64,000 nt of DNA from Linanthus parryae. Taxonomy: Eukaryota; Streptophyta; Magnoliopsida; Ericales; Polemoniaceae. The DNA lies in contig JALGPY010000002.1 in assembly GCA_023055425.1 (NCBI GenBank), positions 49,065,321 to 49,129,320 on the forward strand. The letters run 5' to 3'. Below, piece after piece: positions 12,030 through 21,983 of this stretch. Position numbers and translations under genes: made by a program. Each line of letters begins with the position of its first letter. Position 1 is the stretch's first letter. The notes under the pieces are model-generated. The model was given only the letters and a program-made list of their open reading frames with translations, was not told the origin of the DNA and searched no databases.

Positions 12030-12990
12030 AGTACCTCTATCCACTAGGAAAGCTTATAAACCTAGCTGCTATCATAACACTTCTGTCGGTCAATTTGGTA
12101 CTTCTGCGGGCCTGTGCTAGTGCCTATTCTTCAAAAGATTTAGTTCATCATTTTCAATGAAGTTCATGTTCTGGTTTGTTAGAACTTTAGTTTAGTTATA
12201 TTCGTATGTAGATAAATAGTAGTCTATTTCCTACGCAAAGCTAACATACCAATGGGGAGTGTTGGATTCGTGCAAAGATCTTACTCTCTGCGAAACTGGA
12301 TTATTCATGATTATACTGAGATCGTCACTGCACGCTTAAACCTGGTAACAACGCTCAAATTGAAGTCTTGGCAGCAGAGGCTCGCATGGTGAAGGCTCTG
12401 ACTACTGACCATCAGCCGGATAAAGCGAGGGTTGGGGTGGCATCAGAAGCTTCTCCATCAAAGAAAGCATGAGACAAAATTATGGATTCGGCTTCCGGTG
12501 GACCTGAATGAAGTGTTTTTTGTTTACAGCATTAAAAGACAAAGACTTTGTTTATTTAGCTAAGCTCCTATTGTGTTGTAGTTGGTTTCATCTGGATTCA
12601 TTTTGTTGGCAGTTGTTGGAGAGAGATGTGACTTTAACTATTCTCCAACTTCATTATATGTTTTCTTTGTTCCTTTCGGTACAACGGAAGACTCAAGTGA
12701 TTAACAGTCCAAATGGAATATAAAGAGTCATGTTATACATGGAAATATTTATGTAGTAGTAGCTTTGTTTCATTAGGAACTGTTACTTCTGTCTGCAAGT
12801 TTGCTACTTCTGCGGGCCTGTGCTAGTTCGAACTCTTTAGGAGTTTTAGTTCACTGTTTTCAATGAAGTTTATGGAGCTTTTTCTGGTTTATTAGAACGA
12901 TTTTAGTTTGGAAGTTGGTAGATTACCTGAGCAAAGCTATAATATATACCAATGGGGGTATTGGAGGACTCTAGATTATACTGAGAATGG
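12030..12990 (+). repeat. diverged direct duplication around an RNase H relic
   Basis: 12095-12190 and 12810-12905 share CTTCTGCGGGCCTGTGCTAG and TTTTCAATGAAGTT. 12245-12325 and 12945-12990 share ACCAATGGGG and GATTATACTGAGA. The spacing of about 700 bp and same order indicate an old tandem duplication. The second copy carries the better-preserved RNase H frame. Confidence 0.5.
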
Positions 12991-13492
12991 GTTCGTTAAA
13001 CTGATTACGGACGCCTCCTGGACCAGACTTGGCGCAGCTTCGGGTGTAGGGGCTGTTCTTCGCAATTCCCAGGGTGAGTTTATTGCAGCCCGGCATCGTC
13101 GAATCCTCAACGTCTTGTCACCTTTGCTAGCTGAAATGGAAGCAATAAGGTCGGGTTTACAATTAGCAAATGAGCTTCAGTACGATTCTGTCATTGTTGA
13201 ATCTGATAGCCATGTTGCTACTCACTTGTTGAAGCATGGAGTTTTTGGCAAGATGAAGGCTAGTGAAGCATTGTCCAGTATGCGCTCGACAGTTGATAGC
13301 TGCAGGACTTTGCTTCACCATTTCAGAGATTCTTTGATCCTCTTTGTGGGTAGGAATGGGAACAAATTAGCTCACACTTGTGCTCAAATAGGTTCAGTAG
13401 AGGAAGATATGTCGTATTATGCGCAAGTCCCAATTTGGGCACATAATGTGTACCTTGATGATCTTGAGGGTGTGACACCCCTTTCTGAATGA
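12908..13492 (+). pseudogene. plant L1-type RNase H domain, open but without a start
   Basis: The frame holds a 194-codon RNase H-like domain (RVT_3 type). The first acidic residue is in LITDASW, the Glu in LAEMEAIRSGL, the next acidic pair in VIVESDSH, and the C-terminal block is VGRNGNKLAHTCAQ, so the catalytic carboxylates look present. The frame opens with TTG, and its first ATG codon lies inside the domain. It is therefore better read as the 3' end of an L1 than as a gene. It ends at TGA 13490-13492. A domesticated RNase H-like exon remains possible because the domain has no internal stop. Confidence 0.6.
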
Positions 13493-13796
13493 GATTTCTA
13501 TATTCTTCTAAGAACATATTTTACAGAGAATGACCATGCTGCCTAGATTTGTTTCTATTTTATTGCATGCATGTAAGCTTTGGTTCTTTCTTTGACTGCT
13601 CAAACTGAGTGCACAGTTGTTATTTTCTCATTAACTATAATCAATTACTTCATAATGCAAAAATAGTTACTATATGCGTACTAATTATAATCAATTACTA
13701 CATGATGCTAAAATAGTTCTATGCTACCGAAACTCTCTTTTAAACTCTGTCACCAGAGTACCTGTATGAATGATATCTTTAATAAAACATATCTTA

Positions 13797-14052
13797 CCGC
13801 TCCGTCCCACCTCTTTGCACCCTTTGGACTTTTATCATTATTCACCGGGTCACTTTGACCCGATGATTTGAATAGCAAAATTTTATAGTGTTTAAATAAT
13901 TTTTTCATAGTGTTCAGAGTAACTCTTATTCTGCAAGATCATACAAAAATTATCGAAAAACTACTTCGTTTTGCGATCCAAATCACCGAGTTAAAGTAAC
14001 CCAGTTACGGGTGAAAAATTAAAATGGTGCAATTTGAGGTGGGATAGAGTGG
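13797..14052. mobile_element. Stowaway-type MITE (256 bp)
   Basis: The ends are inverted repeats: CCGCTCCGTCCCACCTC at 13797 and the inverse of CCACTCTATCCCACCTC ending at 14052. They are flanked by TA on both sides (13795-13796, 14053-14054). CTCCGTCCC-like TIRs with TA duplication are typical of plant Tc1/mariner MITEs. The interior is also self-complementary (GGGTCACTTTGACCC-like blocks), and it resembles the MITE at 21628-21887. There is no coding capacity. Confidence 0.75.
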
Positions 14053-14094
14053 TACTAATTATAAAAAAAAAGGTTAAAGAAAACATTTCAGCAA

Positions 14095-14152
14095 GTCAGG
14101 ATGGCTGACTGGTCCTTTAAATAGTGCGTGGGTTCAAATCCCACTTTTCACA
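14095..14152 (+). pseudogene. tRNA-Leu-like relic lacking the anticodon arm
   Basis: GTCAGGATGGCTGACTGGTC at 14095 matches the acceptor and D-arm start of plant tRNA-Leu. GTGGGTTCAAATCCCAC near 14127-14143 is a complete T-arm with B-box. Only about 12 bases separate them, so the anticodon and variable arms are gone. It cannot be a functional tRNA. It is either a deleted tRNA copy or the head of a tRNA-derived SINE. Confidence 0.6.
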
Positions 14153-15272
14153 TATCTTTTTTATCCTTCGTTTATTTTTTTCCTTTTGCTTGGCTTCCTT
14201 TCTTTGGAATTGATCCTCAATCTCTAGAATCTAGATATCACAGGTCAAATGTCTACTAAAATCTTAATCTTATCGGGATTTTTGTAGCTGATCTGCTACC
14301 ACATTATGGCACGAAGCAACGACTGGCCACAGGCGGTTGAGTTTGACGACAAAAACAAAACAATAGTCTTAATTCTTTATGGTATCGAGCCACGGGCTCC
14401 TTATTCTATTTGAATTCAACATAAAGAGTAGTCAGTAGTACTTTGAGGCTTCACGGTTTGATTAACAAATAAGTAATCAAGCTAACACTCACTTTAAGCA
14501 TCTATACAATTCAATAAGCACACAGTGGGTAGCTTCGCTCATGAAAGTCTGGAGTGTTTGAAACCCCTATCCTTAGTCTTTCCAAAAAAGACAAATCCCA
14601 AGATCCGATTCACCTATTCCAGTTTGAAACGCCGAAAGAAATAAGTCCTCACGAAGTTATTTGACAACATCGGATGTTGTAGCTACATATATGATCATGT
14701 CCCAAAACATGTTTGAAGACGACGAAAGAATATACAAATGGAAGTTAACTGACAAATTTTAGAATCACAAGTATGGTACGTACTACGTAGTATTATCTTT
14801 TTTGATGACGTGGGAACCAACAAGTACAACCACTACTACGTCCGCACTGTAAATCACACTAGAGAAGTAAACCAAACTGAGAAAATCCCAAGTGACAGAC
14901 TCACAATTGAGGATGTAAATAAGCAATTCCGGTTGCCAAAAAAGTTCGAATCGAGACACTGCACAAGCAATTCTGAATGGTTCTCAGAGTCATGACAATA
15001 CACCATCCCTTATCAGGGTCTGAATCCGCTTACCACTTGGCTCAAAATAAGCAAAAACACGATAATCACATCTGAAAGGCAAAATTCTTGTCTATGACAA
15101 AAACATAAACGACACTGTATTGATTGATATCAGTGAAAAATGACTCCCACACAATCACATTCAGTTCAACTTCAACATAGGATATGAAGTAAGAAGATGC
15201 TATAGTACTAGTAACATCTAACATGAAGCAAAATACTTGGTTTCATCATTACATATTCTTCAAACCACAATC
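14153..15272. other. no gene; 3' flank of the purine gene
   Basis: No coding motif or repeat boundary is seen. Its right end must include the 3' UTR of the minus-strand amidophosphoribosyltransferase. The 61-codon frame at 14810-14995 has no recognisable feature. Confidence 0.5.
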
Positions 15273-16979
15273 CTATAATGCAACTGTCTCCTCCTCAAGC
15301 TGCTCCCTCCAATTCTTCCTTCCTTCTTGATTCTCAACATTAACCCAACCCCCTTCAATAGACTCAATACTCCCATTCAACCCATCATCCACAAAATCCC
15401 CAACCCTCTTCACCTTCCCCGTGGGCTCCACGGGGTACTTCCCCGAGAAGCAGGCGTAGCAGAAGTTTGGGGAATCGTTCCCCAGTAACTTCTGCAAGCT
15501 CTCAATCGGCAAAAAAGCCAACGAATCCGACCCGATAAACTCCCTAATCTCCTCCACATTCAACCGATTCGAAATCAACTCCTCGGGACTCGGAGTATCC
15601 ACTCCGTAGTAACACGACGCAATGATCGGCGGACAAGCAATCCTCATATGAACTTCCTTAGCCCCAGCCTCCTTAATCAACCTCACAATCTTGGACGAGG
15701 TTGTCCCTCGAACAATCGAATCATCAACCACCACAACCCTCTTCCCTTCCAAAACAGCCTTCACCGGTGAAAGCTTCAGCTTCACACCAAAATCCCTAAT
15801 TTTCTGGGACGGCTCAATGAATGTCCTTCCAACGTAATGGGACCTGATGAGTCCCTGTTGGAAGGGGACTCCGGCTTTGGCGGCGTACCCCAACGCCGCC
15901 ACCACGCCGGAGTCCGGGACTGCGATGACGACATCGCAGTCCACCGGCGCTACTTCGGCGAGGATCTCGCCGAATGCGCGCCGGGACTCGTAAACGGATC
16001 TGCCGAATACGACCGAGTTTGGCAATGCGAAGTAAATGTGTTCGAATATGCAAGATTTGGGCTGTGGGTGAGGCATCAAACAGAGGCTTTGTATACCTTC
16101 TTTGTCGACCACGAGTACTTCCCCGGGATGAACTTCCCTCTCGTATGTCGCTTCAATTAAGTCGAGCGCGCATGTCTCGGAGGCAAACACGACGGCGCCG
16201 TTCGCTCTCCTACCCATTACAAGCGGGCGGAACCCGTACGGGTCCCGCACGGCGACTAACTTGTCTTCCGTGAGGAAGACCATTGAGTAAGCTCCTTCTA
16301 AATTTTCACAAGCTTCAACGATTCTGAGGAAAAACGGCCTGGCCTTGGAGATTGCGATTAAGTGGAGCACGACCTCCGTATCGGAACTCGTATTGAAAAT
16401 CGAGCCGTTTTCTTCCAGCATAGCGCGGAGGGCTTGGTAATTGACGAGATTGCCGTTGTGGGCGACGCCGATAGAGCCGAACCGGTATCCCGCAACGAAG
16501 GGCTGGACGTTTTTGAGCATGGAGGAGCCGGCGGTGGAGTAGCGGACATGGCCGATGGAGGAGTCGCCGGGGAGCTGAGCGAGCTTCGATTCGTTGAAGA
16601 CTTCGGAGACGAGACCAACTCCGGTGATGGATTGGAGGACGTTGTTGTTCACGGTGACGATTCCTGCGCCTTCCTGGCCGCGGTGCTGGAGGGCGTGGAG
16701 AGCGAGGTAGCACAACCGGGAGGCTTCCGGGTCGCCGAAGATCCCGACGACTCCGCACTCTTCGCGAGGCTTGTCGTCCCCGTCGAAGACTGTGCTTTTA
16801 GATGTGGAGATGATGTCGGAAATGGGGTTTTTGGAGGCGGCGGCGAGGAGGGGTTTGTGGGTGTTTTGAGGGAAAGCAGAGCGGTTTGGGAGGGTTTGAG
16901 GGAAGAGAGAGAAGGGTTTATGAGATGGGGTTTTGGAGAGGGAATAGAGATTGGTGGTGGTGGTTGTGGTGGCGGCCAT
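15273..16979 (-). CDS. ASE: amidophosphoribosyltransferase, chloroplastic (568 aa)
   Basis: It catalyses the first committed step of de novo purine synthesis: PRPP plus glutamine gives 5-phosphoribosylamine. In plants this occurs in plastids. The ATG at 16979-16977 is chosen because the frame upstream opens only with TTG; the first ~60 residues are Ser/Thr/Pro-rich with few acids, like a transit peptide. Class II glutaminase domain: catalytic Cys75 in EECGVVG, exposed by propeptide removal, with HRGQEGAG and GHVRYST. Phosphoribosyltransferase domain: PRPP loop VVVVDDSIVRGTTS at about 415-428. Cys310, Cys456, Cys507 and Cys510 match the spacing of the 4Fe-4S ligands of Bacillus-type PurF. Length is close to Arabidopsis ASE proteins. 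One uninterrupted ORF, no lesions. Which of the plant paralogues it is cannot be told. Confidence 0.97.
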   Translation of the reverse strand: MAATTTTTTNLYSLSKTPSHKPFSLFPQTLPNRSAFPQNTHKPLLAAASKNPISDIISTSKSTVFDGDDKPREECGVVGIFGDPEASRLCYLALHALQHRGQEGAGIVTVNNNVLQSITGVGLVSEVFNESKLAQLPGDSSIGHVRYSTAGSSMLKNVQPFVAGYRFGSIGVAHNGNLVNYQALRAMLEENGSIFNTSSDTEVVLHLIAISKARPFFLRIVEACENLEGAYSMVFLTEDKLVAVRDPYGFRPLVMGRRANGAVVFASETCALDLIEATYEREVHPGEVLVVDKEGIQSLCLMPHPQPKSCIFEHIYFALPNSVVFGRSVYESRRAFGEILAEVAPVDCDVVIAVPDSGVVAALGYAAKAGVPFQQGLIRSHYVGRTFIEPSQKIRDFGVKLKLSPVKAVLEGKRVVVVDDSIVRGTTSSKIVRLIKEAGAKEVHMRIACPPIIASCYYGVDTPSPEELISNRLNVEEIREFIGSDSLAFLPIESLQKLLGNDSPNFCYACFSGKYPVEPTGKVKRVGDFVDDGLNGSIESIEGGWVNVENQEGRKNWREQLEEETVAL

Positions 16980-17160
16980 TGTTGTGAGGTTGAATGTGAG
17001 AGAGACCAGAGAATGGAGTGAGTGGACTGTGATAGCCAACCAAGTTTCTCTAGGTTTTGGTCTTTTGAAGGTTGGGAGAGGGTAGGGGGCTGGGTTATGG
17101 AGTCACCGGCTGTTATTTTGTGATAAGTCACGGGTACATGTGATTGGTGGCTTTTCTATT
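16980..17160 (-). promoter_or_regulatory. 5' flank of the amidophosphoribosyltransferase gene
   Basis: On the minus strand the 160 bp upstream of the ATG are pyrimidine-rich (CT-rich block about 17060-17100), as in many plant leaders. An inverted CCAAT box (ATTGG, 17143-17147) lies about 165 bp upstream of the start. I see no convincing TATA box. The transcription start is not determined. Confidence 0.3.
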
Positions 17161-17316
17161 TTTGCTGTCAGCAGGTTTTATGATTTTGGCAACTATGTTA
17201 GGGTAATTTCATAATATAATTTCTAGAATTAAATTAGTGACACTTGCTTATACGACAATTAATGTATGAAGACACATGGAAAACACAACTACATTTTTAT
17301 AACTAAATTAGGAGGG

Positions 17317-17729
17317 CCGCTGAGCTTTACTTTTTTTTCATCATTTAATTTCACATTTTATGTGTCAATATATAATTATTGGTAATTATTTATTTTAAGA
17401 TCTTTCTATAAACAATCATCAATCATCAATCATAAACATCCACATAGGCGGTGAAATCAATGAGTGAAGAAAAAGGGTAAGGTTTAGCATGTCCCGTAAA
17501 TTAGTGACACTTACTGGACATTTAATGTATAAAGACACATGTATAACATAAGCAGAGAAACTGTAAAAGGAAATGTTAAACGTCACCATTTCTTCTTCAC
17601 CATTTAATTTCACCATCTATATGGATGTTTCAGATTGGTGATATGATTATAGAAAGATTTTAAAAACAATAGTTATCAACAGTTATATCTTGACACATAA
17701 GAGATGAAATTAAAGGTGAAGCATAGCGG
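17317..17729. mobile_element. foldback MITE (413 bp)
   Basis: The ends are CCGCTGAGCTTTAC at 17317 and its rough inverse ending GCATAGCGG at 17729. Inner blocks also pair: ATGTGTCAATATATAA near 17359 with TATATCTTGACACAT near 17684, and ATCATCAATC near 17413 with GATTGGTGAT near 17633. No clear target duplication is found, so the superfamily is unknown. It lies within 340 bp of the purine gene's start codon. Confidence 0.55.
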
Positions 17730-17997
17730 TCATCAACGGTAAAACATGTGGAGTAAAGTCATGTTTTGAAGACTCAAGATTACTTGTGTCGAAGTATAAT
17801 TAAAGCAGTTTAACCATATATGGACAAAATATGTGGGAGGATAGTGAGAATATGATTTGCTAAAGCAATCACTATGGTATAGCAAACGGAGAAAATAATA
17901 GATTGATTCTCTAAACAATGTTATTTTTTATTTTTTATAGGCAAACAATATTAAATTGATAAGTTAAAACGGTATATGTGTTGTGACAACGAAAAAT

Positions 17998-18042
17998 TTG
18001 TGTAACCGTCAAAATAGCTGGTTTAAGAATCACTATCCTATA
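17998..18042. repeat. single terminus of a TIR element
   Basis: GTGTAACCGTCAAAATAGCTGG followed by TTTAAGAATCACTATCC closely matches the right end of the complete element at 24446-25254. No matching left end is found in the preceding kilobase, so this is a truncated relative. Confidence 0.5.
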
Positions 18043-18236
18043 TTAATATTTTACTTTTTTATTCTAAGAAGCTGATAGTATTAGTGACTGGTAACCTGAT
18101 AATTCAAGGAGTTAGGTGGGGCAAATTTGGGACAGGGCGGGCCAGGTTAGGGGCACGATGGTAGAGGGGGCCAGGCTGGGTTAAAATTGAGGGAAGTTGA
18201 ACACCCACCGGGTCCGAGCCAAAATAATATATTTTT

Positions 18237-18260
18237 AATATATATATATATATATATATT
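18237..18260. repeat. (TA)n microsatellite
   Basis: An uninterrupted TA dinucleotide run of about 24 bases sits just upstream of the decayed L1. It is likely length-polymorphic. Confidence 0.8.
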
Positions 18261-18319
18261 AATAAATAATAATAAACGGTGTCGTTTTAGAGGGTTTAGG
18301 GTTGAATACACAAGACAAC

Positions 18320-20560
18320 CAAATAAGAAATTCTTTACTCTCAAACTCGACATGAGCAAATCTTTTGATAAGATTAAATGGACTTTCCTTCACTTGTGGT
18401 TACTTTTAGAAATAGATTTTGCATAAAGTTCCCTCAGATTGTTATGTAGTTATTGTCAACGAAAAAATCTCTGAATTCTTCTCTCCAAGTAATGGAATAA
18501 GGCAAGGATACCCCTTTATCACCTTACATTTTTCTAATCATCATTGAAGCTCTTTCTTCTGTGCTTAACTATGTTGCAACGCGACTGATAAATAAAAACC
18601 ATGTTGCAACGCCGAAAGCTTGTCAAAGAATCAAAGTCGATAGATCGTCGCCAGGTCTATCACATTTTATGTTCGTTGACTACAGTTTTATATTCCAGAA
18701 CTCAGCTTGCATACTCCAGATGGTCGAGTCTAGAAATCAATTTTGAAAAATTAGAACTCTTTACCAAATCCCAACATGACTGACGGCGATAAAGAAAATT
18801 GTCGATAAGCCCGGAAAGTACATCGGTGCAGTCATGGATTTCACACTTCTGAAAAATGACAGCTTCGATGGAGTCCTCCCACAATTTCAACGCAAGTTAA
18901 ACAACTGGAAACAAACTCTCTCTCCGTCATACCATCTATCTGTCTTATGTTCTCTTTTCTTCATTAAAACACTCAAATAAAAAATGATCGCCTTTTCTTT
19001 GGAGCAACAGAAGTGGCAAGGGAATCCGAAGGAAAAAAAATGCCAGTGCTCTGCACTCCATTATCCCGTGGAGGTTTGGGATCCAGGCTGTCTCTTCAAT
19101 CCTAGCTAAAATAACATTTTTCATCTGGAGAAACTCAAACCTGCTCATCAGTAAAGTTCTAAAAAGAATATATTGCCACAAAAATGACTTTTTCATGCAA
19201 CTTCAGCACCTTCTTCAGCATCATGGGGATGGAAGAGCATCATTTGAAAAAAAAAAAAAAAAAAAAAACTCATTCACTCTGGGACCCACAGGGATCTCGA
19301 AAGTATGAGATCCATCAAGTCCATCACTAATAAATGGATTCCCGGGAACAACACTCTTATCCCACCTAGCGCAACAATTGCTTCACGCGCCTCACAACCA
19401 GCCTCTTCATTGATGAGGCCTCCAAAACCCGGATATCGCCACTTCTTAGAAGCTTCTAAAGTGAGGAAACTTTACGACATACGCAGAATATCTACTTCCC
19501 ACACTACAACCATGATATAGAATGACTTGGTCGGATATTCCAGATGGCCTCTTGAGTGGAAGTCGACATACCATCTTGTTGCCGGAATTTTCAGAAACGC
19601 ACAAATAGAAAACCGAATTACCTGAACTTCCATTCGAAATCTCAAAGTCTCCCAAATATTTAAGTGGTTTCTATGAAAAAATGCTCACAATATCATCCGC
19701 AACCGTGCTTAATTACAAATAATGCTTTACAGGATCGACTCTCCCCCCCCCCCCCCCCCCGCCCCGATGCCTCACATAAGAGGAAACAACGATCCACGTC
19801 CTCTACCATTGCGATTTTTCAATCCATGTTTGGAATGGTTCTTAGTTTTGATATAACTTTCACACAGGCCAACCATCTTCAGCATCAACCACAACTTTCA
19901 ACATTCTCAATTCCCTCGCCATTAAGTCTGACAAAACATTATTAGTCATCATTCTTTGCAAAATTTGGCTCCACCGAAACAAGGAAGCTTGGGATTCCTC
20001 TATTACCGACCACTTCAAACCATGGAAGCCATAGGCCATCTCGAAGAATCTACTTTCACTTTGAGAGCTTTCCCAATCGTCTCAAGGATTTCAACAGGGA
20101 ACCGGAAACATAATCACCCTGCCATAAGTGTCACTACAAGGACCAGAGAAAACCACCAAAGCCCCATCACTTTCCAGGTAGATGCAGCGTGGAAGTAAAA
20201 CCAGGATTTCAATACTGCAAAATGGAAGACAAGGAAAATATGCACCTCAAAGGTAATTGCCACTTCAGGGCCAACTCTCCTCTAGCAACAGTAGCAAGAT
20301 GGATTCTGGTATTCCTAAGATGGATTCTATCCAAATGATATAGGAACGTCAACATTCTAACTGACAGTAACGTTTCAAAAGCTACGAAATGCAAGGCATG
20401 ACATCGACATAAGCATGATCTTATCTGACACCCAGTATCCGTTATCTTCTTTTACCGACGTTTCCTAGTCTTTGTAACTCGCGATAGGTGTCGGGGTGCA
20501 TGATATTGCCCAGAACCTCTTCCACACTCTTCTTTAATACATCACTCGTTTGATTATAAG
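18320..20560 (+). pseudogene. decayed L1 (LINE) pol, 5'-truncated
   Basis: Reverse-transcriptase motifs survive in shifting frames: LKLDMSKSFDKIKWTFL near 18340-18400, a block like SRGIRQGxPLSPYLF near 18480-18540, and the FADD-region equivalent near 18660-18720 (GLSHFMFVDYSFIFQN, catalytic Asp pair broken). Downstream fragments LSRGGLGIQAVS (near 19070) and NKWIPGNNTLIPP (near 19330) are typical of the region between RT and the zinc finger, and a DAAWK RNase H start lies near 20180. Every block is broken by stops or frameshifts. ORF1 and endonuclease are absent, as expected for 5'-truncated L1 copies. Confidence 0.7.
19743..19760. repeat. C homopolymer (18 bases)
   Basis: A run of C interrupts the decayed L1. 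Long C runs are unusual in AT-rich plant DNA, and the exact length may be a sequencing artefact. Confidence 0.8.
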
Positions 20561-21162
20561 AAAAATGATATATGTGTACATTTCCATAATTAGAATTTCT
20601 TTCTTTGAAGTCTTATCTTCTAAACGTATTTATTAGTTAAGAAGAATAAGATAAAGATATGTATCGATTATTTATTTGTAATGGTTAATGTATGTCTATT
20701 AATAATGTTGTGAATAGTAATTATATGTAATCTATATGTTTTCAAAGCTATCTATATGTTTTTAAGTTACTAACACACACAATCATAGGTAAAGTACATT
20801 TTTACCGTAGTCAATTAGATTTAGGTGAATTCTCAGTATCCATCTTTTTGGACAAATATGGCTGAAGGCTTAAAAGAATCTCCGCCATTTTGGAGAACAT
20901 GAGAAATAGATATTCGAGGTTGAATGCCAAATCTTCGAAATTTTTTCATTAAATATGAGAAATGTATGGTTGGAGAGGCTCTGATGCTTAGCTTATAAGA
21001 GAGGTACCCCTTTAAAAATACGGAAGTTAGGCAGGAATTCATAAATTTGATGCACCAAAATGAAATGTTGACACAGGCGTTCTTTGGGTAAGGTGTAAGG
21101 GGAAGACATAGAGATAAATTATACATGTTCTCTAATATACTACGTGTGAATGTGGTATAATC
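20561..21162. other. no gene; flank of the minus-strand Copia
   Basis: AT-rich sequence between the decayed L1 and the 3' LTR of the Copia element. No motif is recognised. The last five bases (TAATC, 21158-21162) resemble TAAGC beyond the opposite LTR (29145-29149) and may be a degraded target duplication. Confidence 0.4.
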
Positions 21163-21969
21163 TGTAGGAATTTGCGGTGTTTAGAACGGGAACAAAAGGC
21201 CTGGATAATCACTGAGTCGTTGGATCACTTTCAGATTAAAGTATTTCGACAGTGTGCGCGAAATCTATAATCGGATAAAACAGAGACTGTATCAAGAACG
21301 AATATGGTGTTTGCTATGGATTTCCGAACTCAGAGGAGTTCTCTCTGTTTTCTTTATTCGACCAAATTGCCAACATATAGGAAGTGGACAGGCGGTTAAT
21401 GGCCGTTGCCCGGTGGTTATAACCGCTGCCCCTGGTGGTTATAGTTATAACTGCTGCCCCCGGTAGTTATAGTTATAACCGCTGCCCCCGGTGGTTATAA
21501 CCACTGCCCCCGGCGGTTATAACCGCTGCCCCCGACCCCCGTCGAGGCCGGGGGCCCCCGAACTTCCGTTGTCCAAGACATTAGTATATTTGTGTACACG
21601 CGTGTACTCCACACCTCCTAACGTGTACTACATCTGTTTCGCCTGTTTCAGCCTACTTCACTTTTTGTCACTATTCACTGGGTTACTTTCATCCGGTGAT
21701 TTTATTAGCAATACGATACAAGAATTTGGTAATCTTTGCATGGTGTTATAGAGGAAAGTTTATTCTAAAATATCATGAAAAAATTGTTAAAAAATTACAT
21801 CGTTTTGGTACCCAAATCACCAAGTCAAAGTGACTCAGTTACGGGTTAAAAAGTCAAACGCAGACGATACAGACGAAACGGAGGTAGTACAATTTATACG
21901 CCAATGTCTATTTGGTCGTAAGGAAATCCAATTACACAAAAAAAATTGATGACACTAAAATCACCAACA
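21163..21969 (-). repeat. Copia 3' LTR, interrupted by a MITE
   Basis: On the minus strand it runs TGTTGGTGATTTTAG...AATTCCTACA, with TG...CA ends. Without the MITE it is about 545 bp and matches the LTRs at 27286-27811 and 28602-29144. Its centre (21390-21545) is a GC-rich array of GGTTATAACC palindromes and CTGCCCCCGG spacers. Confidence 0.75.
21628..21887. mobile_element. Stowaway-type MITE with proven empty sites (260 bp)
   Basis: TIRs are CTACATCTGTTTCGCCTG at 21628 and the inverse of CTACCTCCGTTTCGTCTG ending at 21887, flanked by TA (21626-21627, 21888-21889). The two other LTR copies in this window (27727-27735, 29060-29068) read CGTGTACAATTTA with no insert, giving exact pre-insertion sequence and confirming TA duplication. 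Confidence 0.9.
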
Positions 21970-21983
21970 ATCCTCCCCCATTT

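Noticed and set aside
16362..17021. 219-codon plus-strand frame opposite the amidophosphoribosyltransferase gene
   Set aside because: It is the antisense shadow of a GC-rich conserved coding region; no domain is recognised. Other frames at 15814-16758 are rejected for the same reason.
16980..17039. 20-residue N-terminal extension of the amidophosphoribosyltransferase
   Set aside because: The extended frame opens with TTG at 17039-17037; the first ATG is at 16979, followed by a normal transit-peptide-like sequence.
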